A stretch of DNA of 64,000 nucleotides from JBNAVJ01 sp049700455 (GTDB taxonomy: Bacteria; Bacteroidota; Ignavibacteria; Tepidaquicellales; Tepidaquicellaceae): assembly GCA_049700455.1 (NCBI GenBank), contig JBNAVJ010000007.1:1-64000 (forward strand). Reading direction: 5' to 3'. The notes below the pieces were generated by a model that worked only from the letters and a program-made list of their open reading frames with translations, had not been told where the DNA came from and made no database searches. Numbering within the stretch: position 1 is the first letter of the stretch; the number at the start of each line of letters is the position of its first letter. Positions 46,334 to 55,135 of this stretch are shown in pieces. The position numbers were made by a program, and so were the translations under genes.

Positions 46334-47116
46334 CTAAATAAAATTTACAAGAGTAAATTCCAGAGTCTTAACTAATAAAAAAAATCCTAAAACAATTAAA
46401 ACTATTCCTACACCCACGTTAAGCCTACCTAAAGTTACAGGGCTTACCCGATGTGCATTTCTTGAGACCAGTTTTACTAAAAGCCAGAACCATAAAGTAG
46501 TCCCGCCGAATACCCCCAGTGCCATAGCAAGCCCTGTCAGAAAATTTGAATCCAGTAATCCATACCCCTTCAGATATCCTACTAAAGCAATCCACGAAGC
46601 AGGTAAAGTTACAGAAGATAAACACAACATCATTCCCGTAATAATATAACCAAATATCCCGGTACTTCGTTTTTCAAGGACCTCTGAATGTAAAAACTTT
46701 TCAAATTCTTTTTCAGTCTTTTCAAGTTGTAACTCAACTCTTTTCTCAAGAAATTTATCCATTCCACCATTCATTAAACCATTATTAGATTCAATAACTT
46801 TCTTTCTCATTATCCTTACTCCATAAAAAAATACAACCAGACTACCCAATAAAGTCAGAATAGTTTTTATCAAAATTTCGTTTCTTGCAAAAAAAAGATC
46901 CACCGATTCAGGAAGTAGTACTTTTACAATTGATACCCCACCGTATGCTATCATAATATAAACAAAATCCATTATTCCGGCACCAGCTCCAATCGCAATA
47001 CCGTCAGAGACCTCTGATCTTAAGCCTTTTGAGATAATTGCAAAATTAGTTGGGCCCAGTGGAGGCATTGATAACAAAAAACCTGCTATAATTCCTATGA
47101 TTAATGCTGTTATCAA
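46334..47116 (-). CDS. LysE/RhtB-family-like exporter
   Basis: This 260-residue membrane protein begins like the LysE translocator family: a hydrophobic segment, then SMPPLGPTNFAIISKGLRSEVSDGIAIGAGAG (in parts SMPPLGPTNFAIISKGLRS and DGIAIGAGAGIMD, about 15-48). The family's PxGPxN and GxxxGxG motifs are slightly altered. About six TM segments are predicted, with an extra charged cytoplasmic loop (about 105-150) that makes it longer than the usual 200-210. The family exports amino acids and derivatives; the substrate is unknown. It is followed by the RING-like gene after 9 bases. Confidence 0.8.
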   Translation of the reverse strand: MITALIIGIIAGFLLSMPPLGPTNFAIISKGLRSEVSDGIAIGAGAGIMDFVYIMIAYGGVSIVKVLLPESVDLFFARNEILIKTILTLLGSLVVFFYGVRIMRKKVIESNNGLMNGGMDKFLEKRVELQLEKTEKEFEKFLHSEVLEKRSTGIFGYIITGMMLCLSSVTLPASWIALVGYLKGYGLLDSNFLTGLAMALGVFGGTTLWFWLLVKLVSRNAHRVSPVTLGRLNVGVGIVLIVLGFFLLVKTLEFTLVNFI

Positions 47117-47250
47117 GTATTTTTTTAGATGAACTTTAATTTACTATTTTGGGAAGTGATTTTCAATTAAATTAAGACAATATTTTTTAAATTCATAATA
47201 TATCTGATTTTATCCTTTTATTTTCTAAAAAGATGTTTTAGATTGTCTTT

Positions 47251-47493
47251 ATGAATAAAGCGTTGCTTATTATATTAATATTGTTTTCATTGAATTTTAC
47301 TAACGTTTCTTATCGGGAGTTAACAAACATAAGAAATCCACGTACTATTGCATATGTAATTAACACAGAAAGCGACAAAAATACTTCTGAGTTAATTCAG
47401 AGAAAAAGAGAATTTATAGTTATCAACTACCTTATGTTAATAAGCTCAATACGGAATGTTGACTTCTTTAACATATTGTATAATACATCGTAA
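47251..47493 (+). CDS. Small secreted protein, uncertain
   Basis: This 80-residue ORF on the plus strand lies in a region otherwise transcribed leftwards. It begins with a basic residue and a strongly hydrophobic stretch (MNKALLIILILFSLNF), which looks like a signal peptide, and has no recognisable domain. Support for it being real comes from the 14-bp stem at 47497-47533, which starts 4 bases after its stop and could end both this gene and the convergent type IX cargo gene. No clear promoter or Shine-Dalgarno site is seen, so confidence is limited. Confidence 0.4.
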   Translation: MNKALLIILILFSLNFTNVSYRELTNIRNPRTIAYVINTESDKNTSELIQRKREFIVINYLMLISSIRNVDFFNILYNTS

Positions 47494-47496
47494 ATG

Positions 47497-47533
47497 TAAA
47501 TGGTGGTTGGAATAATTCTCCAACCACCATTTA
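47497..47533. terminator. Bidirectional terminator between convergent genes
   Basis: A 14-bp perfect stem (TAAATGGTGGTTGG at 47497-47510 with 47520-47533) closes a 9-base loop. It is 17 bases past the stop of the minus-strand gene ending at 47550 and 4 bases past the plus-strand ORF stop at 47493. The flanks are AT-rich on both sides (ATATATTAT on plus, CATTTACG on minus), though neither is a pure T run. Confidence 0.8.
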
Positions 47534-47549
47534 ATATATTATACCATCA

Positions 47550-48983
47550 TTACTTCAGAAGAATCATTTTCTTAGATTCAGTATACGTTCCCGCATTTAT
47601 TCTATAGTAATAGAACCCACTTGACAGGTTACTACCATCAAACTCAACAGTATAGTTACCAGCTTGTTTATACTCATTTACCAATGTTCTGATCTCTCTA
47701 CCTATTGCATCAAAAACCTGTATAGAAACATAATCAGATTTTGGTATTCCATACTCAATCACTGTGATAGGATTAAACGGATTAGGATAGTTTTGTTTGA
47801 GATAGTAGTGAGTCGGTAAATTTGAAGGATTGTTTCCAGTACCTATAGCAGTCCATGTATATTCAAACACTCCCCTACCATTATATAAAGTTGGATGAGC
47901 GGCACCAGCATATAGTCTTAGACTCCCTGTTGTTCTAAAAGCAAAAGCTCTTATGGTATACGTATTAAGTAAAACAGCATCGCTAAAATCTACCCATGTA
48001 TTACCCCCATCTGTAGACCGATATACACCTCGTGGAGTTGCTGCTGAACTCTGGTCAATTCCTACAAACATTTCAAGTGTAGAACCAGGTTTAATTATAC
48101 AGGCACGGTATAATGTTCCCACTGTATTAGGAAGCGCGCTATATTTTTTCTGCCAGAGTTGTCCGCCATTAGTTGTTATATAAACACCACCAGTAGTATC
48201 ATTTATAAACAGTGCTGCCAGTACAAGAGATGTATCAGCAGTAGTCATACTCATAGCTCTCACAGGATTACCAACAGTTGTTCCTGACGGGAGTCCATTT
48301 GTTACAGCAAACCAATTTGCCCCTCCATTGTAACTTTTATAAATTTTTGAAGGTCCGGTACTGCTTGGTAAGATTAAGGAAGTTCCACAGTACATCACAT
48401 TTGGATTAAGTGGATTAAATACTATAGACAGGATATTATAATTATCAATCCCTGCATTAGAAGCAAACCAGTTATTACCTCCATCAGTAGTTTTGTATAG
48501 ACCAATGGTAGAAGCCACCACACCATCAAAAACACCAATGTAAGCAACGTTAGGATTAGTAGGATGAATCACTACTTGCTGAATCCCTTTTGAGTCTGTA
48601 ATTCCTGTACTTTTGTAAAACCAGGTTGCCCCTGCATCAGTTGTAACATAGACACCACTCAGGTTACCCCCATTCTGATCAGTTCCAGCATATAACACAT
48701 TGGGATTAGATTTACTGATGTCAAGACATAGAATTTTGTTGTAAGTTAAGCCGTTGTTTACAGCAAACCAATTTAGCCCTCCATTAGTAGTTTTGTAAAC
48801 ACCAGAATCTAATCCTGCAATGTACATTATGTTAGCATTTGTTGGATTAATTACAATAGCAAAAATTCTACCACCATTATTATAAGTAACAGACCATTGA
48901 TAATCCCCAAGATATGCAAAACTTTGAGAGGCAGTAATTAAGGTGGTACAAATAATTATAAAAGTAAAAACTAATTTTTTCAT
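47550..48983 (-). CDS. Secreted Asp-box repeat protein with type IX secretion sorting domain
   Basis: This 477-residue protein has a signal peptide (about 1-23) and at least six Asp-box repeats of the form S/T-x-D/N-G-G-x-x-W (for example TTNGGLNWF, TTDAGATWF, TTDGGNNWF, SYNGGANWF, TTNGGQLWQ and STDGGNTWV), which predict a BNR/VPS10-like beta-propeller. The last 85 residues are a type A sorting domain (QNYPNPFNPITVIEYGIP, then YKQAGNYTVEFDGSNLSSGFYYYR and KKMILLK, read in parts) that directs export across the outer membrane by the type IX system and cell-surface attachment. Catalytic activity is not evident. It has its own promoter and an unusually good Shine-Dalgarno site, AAAGGAG, 5-6 bases before the ATG. 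Confidence 0.93.
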   Translation of the reverse strand: MKKLVFTFIIICTTLITASQSFAYLGDYQWSVTYNNGGRIFAIVINPTNANIMYIAGLDSGVYKTTNGGLNWFAVNNGLTYNKILCLDISKSNPNVLYAGTDQNGGNLSGVYVTTDAGATWFYKSTGITDSKGIQQVVIHPTNPNVAYIGVFDGVVASTIGLYKTTDGGNNWFASNAGIDNYNILSIVFNPLNPNVMYCGTSLILPSSTGPSKIYKSYNGGANWFAVTNGLPSGTTVGNPVRAMSMTTADTSLVLAALFINDTTGGVYITTNGGQLWQKKYSALPNTVGTLYRACIIKPGSTLEMFVGIDQSSAATPRGVYRSTDGGNTWVDFSDAVLLNTYTIRAFAFRTTGSLRLYAGAAHPTLYNGRGVFEYTWTAIGTGNNPSNLPTHYYLKQNYPNPFNPITVIEYGIPKSDYVSIQVFDAIGREIRTLVNEYKQAGNYTVEFDGSNLSSGFYYYRINAGTYTESKKMILLK

Positions 48984-49010
48984 TGTAAGCTCCTTTTAGA
49001 TTTTAGGGGA

Positions 49011-49038
49011 ATTAAAGTAGAATCTTTATTAATGTCAA
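49011..49038 (-). promoter_or_regulatory. Promoter of the type IX cargo gene
   Basis: On the minus strand TTGACA (49038-49033) is followed by 16 bases and TTTAAT (49016-49011). The start codon is at 48983, with AAAGGAGC at 48997-48990 as the ribosome binding site. The -35 is perfect and the -10 weaker, suggesting a regulated or moderate promoter. Confidence 0.6.
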
Positions 49039-49227
49039 GCCATTTATTTTTCTCTTCGTGTTTTGGAACCATACTATTTTTCAAAAACAGAATAAAGCCT
49101 CTATTGAAGAAAACTGAATTCAAAGCGGATAAATAGACAAGAAAGGGCATATCTTCAGACCCTTTGCAAAATACCCCTTTTGTTGAAAAGTGCAGTTTAT
49201 AGAGTTTAGAAACACCTAACTTTTCTG

Positions 49228-49314
49228 CAGAGAGAGAGGGATTCGAACCCCCGGTACCCCTAAGGGTACAACGGTTTTCAAGACCGCCGCTTTCGACCAC
49301 TCAGCCATCTCTCT
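49228..49314 (-). tRNA. tRNA-Ser (anticodon TGA)
   Basis: This 87-nt class II tRNA has a fully paired acceptor stem AGAGAGA/TCTCTCT, anticodon loop CTTGAAA, a long variable arm and T-loop TTCGAAT; discriminator G, CCA not encoded. It lies 69 bases after the truB stop with a separate promoter. Confidence 0.97.
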
Positions 49315-49326
49315 ATTTTATTCTAT

Positions 49327-49355
49327 AAAATAATTATTATTGTATTTTTTTACAA
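49327..49355 (-). promoter_or_regulatory. Promoter of tRNA-Ser
   Basis: The minus strand has TTGTAA (49355-49350), a 17-bp spacer and TATTTT (49332-49327), placing the start about 6 bases before the mature tRNA. The region is very AT-rich, so chance matches are possible, but position and spacing fit. Confidence 0.55.
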
Positions 49356-49383
49356 TTCATAAAGTTTTACAACTTTTCCTTAC

Positions 49384-50064
49384 TTACTCAACAACCTTAA
49401 AGTTGATATTCTGATATTCCCGATTAAGTCCTTCAAGAACAAACTCTCCAATCCGAATCCGCCGTAATTCTCGTAAGTAGCCACCAACACCCAGTTTCTC
49501 TCCGAAGTCATTTGCAATTGACCTAACATAGGTCCCTTTGCTACATACTAACCTGAAAGCAATTTCATCAACTTTTAATCTTCTAATATTAAAACTATAA
49601 ACCTTTACCTTTCTTGGTTTAATCTCATACTTTTGTCCCTTCCTAACTCTGTAGTATAATGATTTTCCACGATATTTTATAGCAGAATATACTGGTGGTA
49701 TTTGTTCAATTTCGCCAAGAAAGGTTTCTGTAACTTTATTGAGCATTTCATTACTTACAACTGACGGATCAGCAACATACTCTTCTTCAGATTCTGAGTC
49801 ATAAGTTTTCGTTCTTGCCCCTATTTTAATAACTCCTTCATATTCCTTGTCAAGTTCAAGAAAGTCTTTTGCCTGTTTAGTTTTATCACCTGTGCATAAA
49901 ATTAAAAGCCCTGTAGCTTTCGGATCAAGAGTTCCGGTATGACCGATTTTTTTAATATTGAATCCTTTTTTGAATAAATTTACAATTGCAGCACTTGTCC
50001 AATCTAAAGGCTTGTCCACTATGAAGAGGCAATTCTGATAGTTTTCACCTTTCGGAATGTCCAC
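49384..50064 (-). CDS. truB: tRNA pseudouridine(55) synthase
   Basis: TruB converts U55 in the T-loop of tRNAs to pseudouridine and also acts as an RNA chaperone. The catalytic motif GHTGTLDPKATGLL has Asp47. Further landmarks are the KxYxGxIxIGxxTxTxDxxGE-like KEYEGVIKIGARTKTYDSESE (in parts KEYEGVIKIGA and TKTYDSESE), the QIPPVYSAIKYRGKSLYYRVRKG region and CSKGTYVRSIANDFGEKLG near 170. At 226 residues it lacks the C-terminal PUA-like domain seen in E. coli TruB, as is common for short forms. It overlaps rbfA by 20 bases. Confidence 0.96.
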   Translation of the reverse strand: MDIPKGENYQNCLFIVDKPLDWTSAAIVNLFKKGFNIKKIGHTGTLDPKATGLLILCTGDKTKQAKDFLELDKEYEGVIKIGARTKTYDSESEEEYVADPSVVSNEMLNKVTETFLGEIEQIPPVYSAIKYRGKSLYYRVRKGQKYEIKPRKVKVYSFNIRRLKVDEIAFRLVCSKGTYVRSIANDFGEKLGVGGYLRELRRIRIGEFVLEGLNREYQNINFKVVE

Positions 50065-50401
50065 CAGCTTTTAAATCATTAAGAATTTTGTTAATACGTT
50101 CTGAATAATCAAGTGTATCGTCATAAAAAAATTCAAGCTCCGGAATATGGCGAATATGCAAACTCTTACCAAGGATAAACCTAATGTGTTTCTTTCGAAA
50201 ATTTAACCGCTCAACACACTTTTCCGGAGATTCCTTATTATCCAGAAAAGTTACGTAAACTCGAGCAATTCTCATATCTGGAGTCAATCTAACCTTTGAA
50301 ACCGTTACAATACCAAGATTTAATTCCATCAAATCTTTTTGCATGGCAGAATACAATTTCTGTTTTATTTCTTCTTCAACTCTTTGTATCCTGTATCCCA
50401 T
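50045..50401 (-). CDS. rbfA: 30S ribosome-binding factor RbfA
   Basis: RbfA is a single KH-type domain protein that helps mature the 5' end of 16S rRNA in the 30S subunit. It begins GYRIQRVEEEIKQKLYSAM, with the later VTVSKVRLTPDMRIARVYVTF (in parts VTVSKVRLTPDMRIA and RVYVTF) and HIRHIPELEFFYDDTLDYSERI (in parts HIRHIPELEFFYDD and YSERI). These are all family-typical. The length of 118 is normal. Its start shares one base with the infB stop and its end overlaps truB. Confidence 0.95.
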   Translation of the reverse strand: MGYRIQRVEEEIKQKLYSAMQKDLMELNLGIVTVSKVRLTPDMRIARVYVTFLDNKESPEKCVERLNFRKKHIRFILGKSLHIRHIPELEFFYDDTLDYSERINKILNDLKAGGHSER

Positions 50402-53328
50402 TATTTTGTATCCAGTTTTTGTTTGACTTCCACGATTTTGTAGGCTTCGATTATATCACCAACTTTTATGTCATTGAAATTCTCCAACCCTATCCCGCAT
50501 TCATACCCCTGATCAACTTCCCGGACATCGTCTTTCAGTCTTTTAAGAGAAGCTATGCTTCCTTCATAAATCACCAAACCATCACGAAGCAAACGAACCT
50601 TATTATTTCTTGAAATCTTTCCATCCTGTACATAACAACCAGCAACATTCCCTACTTTTGGAATCCTAAATACTTGCCTTACTTCAACTGTTGCGGTAAT
50701 TTCTTCTTTAAGTTCAGGTTCAAGCATTCCTTCAAGGGCTGCTTTTACTTCATCAATAACTTTATAAATAATATTATGTATCCGAATATCAACATTTTTA
50801 TTCTCTGCTAACTTTCTTGCATTAAGATTTGGTCTAACATTAAAGCCAATAATTATTGCCCCGGAAGCTTCTGCAAGCGATACATCTGATTCTGTTATCA
50901 TTCCCAGAGCTTTATGTATAACTTTTACTTTTGCATTTGAGCTTTCAAGTTTGGCAAGGGAATCAGCAAGTGCTTCTGCTGAACCGTCAGTATCTGCTTT
51001 TATAATTATGTTCAGCTCAACCTTTTTTCCTTCTTTAATTTGCTTAGAAATATCATCAAGTGTCAGAAGCCTGATTTGACGGAAATCTTGTTCTCGTTTC
51101 AACTGCTGTCTCTTTATAGCAATTGCTTTTGCTTCACTCTCACTGTCCATCACAACAAAGGTATCACCAGCCTGTGGCATCCCACTAAAACCAAGTATTT
51201 GCACCGGTGTAGATGGTAATGCTTTATCCATTCTATTACCCCTTTCATCAAACATTGCTTTCACCCTACCATAATAAATACCACATAGAAAACAGTCCCC
51301 TATTCTTAATGTGCCATTTTGGACAAGAATCGTCGCCATAATGCCTTTACCTTTGTCAAGTTTAGCTTCAAGTACAACACCTTTTGCTTTTGCTTCAGGA
51401 TTTGCCTTTAGTTCAAGCATTTCTGCCTCAGTCAGAATCTTTTCAAGAAGCAAATCAATATTCTTTCCAAACTTGGCTGATATTTCTACTGATTGATATT
51501 TCCCTCCCCATTCTTCTATCAATACCCCTTTGTCAGCAAGCTGCATCTTTATTTTTTCAGGGTTTGCTTCAGGTTTATCAATTTTATTGATAGCTACAAT
51601 TATAGGAACATTAGCCGCCAATGCGTGGTTAATTGCTTCAACTGTTTGAGGCATAACACTATCATCTGCAGCCACAACCAGAACTACAATATCTGCGGCC
51701 TGCCCCCCCCTTGCCCGCATTGCTGTAAAAGCTTCGTGACCAGGAGTATCAAGAAAAGTAATTTCCTTACCGGAATCAAGAGTAACTTTGTATGCTCCAA
51801 TATGTTGGGTTATTCCTCCTGCTTCACCAGCTACAACATTAGTTTTCCTGATATAATCAAGTAATGAAGTCTTTCCATGATCAACGTGTCCCATAATAGT
51901 TACAACAGGTGGTCTTGGCTGAAGCTTATTAGGATCATCAATCTGATTATCTTCGAGAATTTCTTCTTCATACTCTGATGCAAACTCAACTTTGAAACCA
52001 AAATCCTCCGCAATCAAAACAATCAGATCTTTAGTCAGTCTCTGGTTAATTGTAACCATCATTCCAAGCAAAAAACACTTTGAAATAATTTCAGTTGGAC
52101 TAACTCCCATTAAATTAGCAAGTTCCTGTGTTGACAAAAATTCCGTTACACGGATTGTTTTTTTCTCCCGCTCGGTAATCTCTGCCATCTTTCTTTCCTG
52201 TTCAAGTCTCTCTTTCTTCTTTTTCTTACGAAGCATACTGCGAGACACAATAGCTGCATCAGGAACATCCATTTTGGCAAATGTCTCTTCAATTTGTTCC
52301 CTGATTTCTTCCTCAGAAATTTCTCTTATCTTCTTAACCTTTGTTAATCTGTTTCTTTTCTCAATGGTGTCATGATGCTCAGGCTTAGACACCTTTGGTT
52401 GAGATGGTTTAGGAGGTGGGGGAACTACAGTTTCTTTTGCTTTCTTTGGTTTTTCTTCAACCTTAACTGGTTTCTTTTCTTCTACAGGTTTAAATTGACG
52501 TGGTTTGCCAGATTCCCTCTTATACTCACCTTTTTTATATTCGCTCTTTTTAGGAGGACCAACTAATTTCCCGTCCCGAGTATGTTCGTGTCGCTTTGGT
52601 TTTGGAAAATGGCTTTTCTCAACAGGTTTTTTAGGTGGCTCAGCCGCATGTTGTATTTGTTCTCGTTTTAATGGAGGGGCAACCTGATCTTTCTTAGCAG
52701 CTTTTTGAATTTCAGCTTCTTTTACTTTGGGTTTAGTAATTTCCTGTTTCAATACAGGTTCTTTTGTAACAGGTTGTGGTTTTTTAGTCTCAACCTTGAT
52801 TTCCTTTGGTTCAGTCTTAGGGGGTACAGCTGCCTTTTTTTCTTTTGCCTTTGCTTCTTCCTTCCTGGCCGCTTCTTGAGCACGCTGAAGATTTTCTACT
52901 CTCAAACGTTCCTGTTCCTCCCGTTGCTTACGTAAGGCTTCTAATTCTGCTTTTCTTTTTTCCTCTTCAATACGGGACTGCTCTTCCTGTCGCTTTTTTT
53001 CTTCTAATTCTTTCCGTCTTCTTTCTTCTTCTTCTTTCCGCTTTTTTTCTTCTTGAGCTTTTTTAATTTTCTTTTGTTCTTCTAACTCTACTCCTGTTTC
53101 ATCAACAAAAGTTTGTATTCTACCAATGTGTTCTACTTTCTTTTGAATATCCTTTTTAAAATGTTTCCTAACCTTATCAGCAATCTCTGGCTCAAGTGTT
53201 GCATTTATATTTCTACCAGTATATCCTAATTCTTCAAGATACTTAAAAATCTCCTCTTTGGGAATTTCAATTTCCCTAATTAAGGCAATTATCTTTATCT
53301 TAGACGGTTTGTTTTCTACTGTTGACAT
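50401..53328 (-). CDS. infB: Translation initiation factor IF-2
   Basis: IF-2 is the GTPase that places initiator tRNA on the 30S subunit and joins the subunits. The protein has 975 residues. It has a short N-terminal IF2_N-type domain, a highly charged K/E/P-rich region (about 80-390), a second helical IF2_N domain and then the G domain. G1 is GHVDHGKT (480-487), G3 DTPGHEAF and G4 NKID. Domains II-IV follow, ending in YEGSIASLKRLKDDVREVDQGYECGI (in parts GSIASLKRLKDDVREV and GYECGIGLENF), typical of the C-terminus. A G8 tract in the G3-adjacent RARGGQAAD is in frame. The neighbours nusA and rbfA are 8 and -1 bases away. Confidence 0.98.
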   Translation of the reverse strand: MSTVENKPSKIKIIALIREIEIPKEEIFKYLEELGYTGRNINATLEPEIADKVRKHFKKDIQKKVEHIGRIQTFVDETGVELEEQKKIKKAQEEKKRKEEEERRRKELEEKKRQEEQSRIEEEKRKAELEALRKQREEQERLRVENLQRAQEAARKEEAKAKEKKAAVPPKTEPKEIKVETKKPQPVTKEPVLKQEITKPKVKEAEIQKAAKKDQVAPPLKREQIQHAAEPPKKPVEKSHFPKPKRHEHTRDGKLVGPPKKSEYKKGEYKRESGKPRQFKPVEEKKPVKVEEKPKKAKETVVPPPPKPSQPKVSKPEHHDTIEKRNRLTKVKKIREISEEEIREQIEETFAKMDVPDAAIVSRSMLRKKKKKERLEQERKMAEITEREKKTIRVTEFLSTQELANLMGVSPTEIISKCFLLGMMVTINQRLTKDLIVLIAEDFGFKVEFASEYEEEILEDNQIDDPNKLQPRPPVVTIMGHVDHGKTSLLDYIRKTNVVAGEAGGITQHIGAYKVTLDSGKEITFLDTPGHEAFTAMRARGGQAADIVVLVVAADDSVMPQTVEAINHALAANVPIIVAINKIDKPEANPEKIKMQLADKGVLIEEWGGKYQSVEISAKFGKNIDLLLEKILTEAEMLELKANPEAKAKGVVLEAKLDKGKGIMATILVQNGTLRIGDCFLCGIYYGRVKAMFDERGNRMDKALPSTPVQILGFSGMPQAGDTFVVMDSESEAKAIAIKRQQLKREQDFRQIRLLTLDDISKQIKEGKKVELNIIIKADTDGSAEALADSLAKLESSNAKVKVIHKALGMITESDVSLAEASGAIIIGFNVRPNLNARKLAENKNVDIRIHNIIYKVIDEVKAALEGMLEPELKEEITATVEVRQVFRIPKVGNVAGCYVQDGKISRNNKVRLLRDGLVIYEGSIASLKRLKDDVREVDQGYECGIGLENFNDIKVGDIIEAYKIVEVKQKLDTK

Positions 53329-53336
53329 TCTATCAA

Positions 53337-54416
53337 TTAGATTTCTTGTTCTTCTTCCGTTTCAGTAACCTTTTCTGTTGTAAGATTATCACGCACAACA
53401 TCTATCTGATAGCCAGTCAACTTAGAAGCTAATTTAATGTTCTGACCATCTTTACCTATCAAGAGACTTATCTGATCAGCATCAGCATAAACTCTAGCAT
53501 GCTTATGTTCCTTATCAAGCTCAATATTATAAATCTTCGCAGGCGACAATGCACGGCTGATATAAATTATTGGATCATCACTGTATCCAACAATATCAAT
53601 GTTTTCATTGCTCAGTTCTCTTACTATAGCATGTATCCTTTTACCTCCCTGTCCAACACACGCTCCAACTGCATCAATTTTAATACTATTGGAAACCACC
53701 GCTACTTTTGCTCGCTCACCAGGAACCCTTGCTATAGCTTTAATTTCTATTTCATTATCTTCAATTTCTGGAATCTCACTCTGAAATAGTTTGTAAAGGA
53801 AAAGATCATCTGCACGCGATGCAATTATTAACGGACCGGCAGGACGACGCTCTACTGATTTAATTAGAACTTTTATTGTATCACCTTTTTTATACCTTTC
53901 TTTGAATATTTGTTCAGACTTTGGAAAGGTTATTTCTGTTTTGTCATAAAGCAGGAGAATTGAATTGGATTTTATCTGATAAACTTCCCCAGCAATAATA
54001 TTACCTTCCAACTCCTTAAATTTCTTGTAAGTAATTTCCTTTTCAATTTCCCGTACTTTTTGCATTAAATGTTGTCTTAGATTCAGAACATATCTCCTGC
54101 CAAAACTATCTATAGAAATTTCTTCTACAAATTCGTCACCTATTTCAAATTCCTCCCCTGATTTTGCTTCAGCTGTTTTTTTATCTATTTCCAGTAAAGG
54201 GTCCTGTACTTCCTCTACAACAGTTTTGTACAAATATATTTCTATCACCCCTCTGTCCATATTGACAATCACATCAAAATTGGAAGTCTCACCATATCTT
54301 TTTTGCATTACCTTTGTAAACGACTCTTTGAGTATGCTTTCCAGCACCTCACGGTCAATTCCATTAATTTTAACCATTTCCGCAAAGGCTTTTCCTATTT
54401 CTGCGTTTGAAGGCAT
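53337..54416 (-). CDS. nusA: Transcription termination/antitermination protein NusA
   Basis: NusA binds RNA polymerase near the exit channel and stimulates pausing, termination and, with NusB/NusG, antitermination. The N-terminal domain (about 1-130) is followed by S1 (ITYKKFKELEGNIIAGEVYQI, read as FKELEGNIIAGEVYQI, about 130-195) and two KH domains, with RVPGERAKVAVVS, GACVGQGGKRIHAI and LIGKDGQNIKLAS. At 359 residues it ends just after KH2 with an acidic tail (TEEEQEI) and has none of the C-terminal AR repeats of E. coli NusA. It lies 25 bases after rimP and 8 before infB. Confidence 0.97.
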   Translation of the reverse strand: MPSNAEIGKAFAEMVKINGIDREVLESILKESFTKVMQKRYGETSNFDVIVNMDRGVIEIYLYKTVVEEVQDPLLEIDKKTAEAKSGEEFEIGDEFVEEISIDSFGRRYVLNLRQHLMQKVREIEKEITYKKFKELEGNIIAGEVYQIKSNSILLLYDKTEITFPKSEQIFKERYKKGDTIKVLIKSVERRPAGPLIIASRADDLFLYKLFQSEIPEIEDNEIEIKAIARVPGERAKVAVVSNSIKIDAVGACVGQGGKRIHAIVRELSNENIDIVGYSDDPIIYISRALSPAKIYNIELDKEHKHARVYADADQISLLIGKDGQNIKLASKLTGYQIDVVRDNLTTEKVTETEEEQEI

Positions 54417-54441
54417 TTTTATCCCTGTTAACTTTGTTTAA

Positions 54442-54903
54442 CTAAAATAATACTTTAACTTTTACTTCCTGCAAACTTGAAAATAAAAATCTCTTCTCTA
54501 CTTCAGTCTTATTTTTCTTATCCCTAACCACAATTGTCAATTCTTCTCCGGTTTCATTGACTTTAGTTAGTTTCCCTACATAAATATTTGATGTTGTGTC
54601 TTTCACCGAGACTGTTCTTCCAATATGTTTTTTTAATTGCCATAAATATTTAATTGGTCTATCAACCCCGGGAGATGAAACCACTATTTTTGAGATATTT
54701 TTATATTCATCTTTACTGTTGATTTCTTCCCACAACTTTTTGTTTATTTCTCCGAGATCATCAAGATTTACAGGTTTCTCACTATCAACAAATATTTCCA
54801 GAACCTTCCTTCTAATGTCTCCATGCAAAACATAGTCAATTAACCCGTAACCTGTGTTTACGAGACTTCTATTAATAACCGCTATTAAGTTTTTTTCTAA
54901 CAT
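54442..54903 (-). CDS. rimP: Ribosome maturation factor RimP
   Basis: RimP assists 30S subunit assembly. The N-terminal domain (ending at the VDSEKPVNLDDLGEINKKLWEEI part, read as DDLGEINKKLW) and the SSPGVDRPIKY motif (about residue 79 from this start) are typical, followed by a C-terminal SH3-like domain. I place the start at the ATG 54903, giving 153 residues. The frame is open to a GTG at 54927, but that start would put a terminator-shaped hairpin and nine T bases inside the coding region and add the odd peptide STHFFFE. It is the first gene of rimP-nusA-infB-rbfA-truB. Confidence 0.93.
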   Translation of the reverse strand: MLEKNLIAVINRSLVNTGYGLIDYVLHGDIRRKVLEIFVDSEKPVNLDDLGEINKKLWEEINSKDEYKNISKIVVSSPGVDRPIKYLWQLKKHIGRTVSVKDTTSNIYVGKLTKVNETGEELTIVVRDKKNKTEVEKRFLFSSLQEVKVKVLF

Positions 54904-54906
54904 CTC

Positions 54907-54934
54907 AAAAAAAAAGTGGGTACTCACCCACCTC
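54907..54934 (-). terminator. Terminator-shaped leader hairpin in front of rimP
   Basis: On the minus strand GTGGGT pairs with ACCCAC around the tetraloop GAGT, with three further A-T or G-U pairs at the base (54934-54913). It runs into nine T bases that end 3 bases before the rimP ATG. This is the shape of an intrinsic terminator but it sits upstream of the whole operon, so it would act as an attenuator. It also overlaps the place where ribosomes must bind. Confidence 0.6.
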
Positions 54935-55135
54935 GCTTAGTGTACACAACAAAATCATACTAAATTAACATTTAAATATTTTATTTACAAGACTTAATTT
55001 TTGCCACCAGACTAACCAAATCTTTGTAAAAGTGATATGGTATTAGGATAGAACGATTATAAAAATTTTACTTGTTTACACTTTCTACCTTTCAATATAC
55101 CATTATTCTATGTAACTTTATTTTATTAATTATAT

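Noticed and set aside
48980..49300. 106-codon ORF on the minus strand
   Set aside because: It reads through most of tRNA-Ser and the promoter of the type IX cargo gene, uses a non-ATG start and has no recognisable domain.
54904..54927. GTG start of rimP at 54927
   Set aside because: It would place the hairpin and T9 tract inside the gene and add an N-terminus unlike the family; the ATG at 54903 is better.
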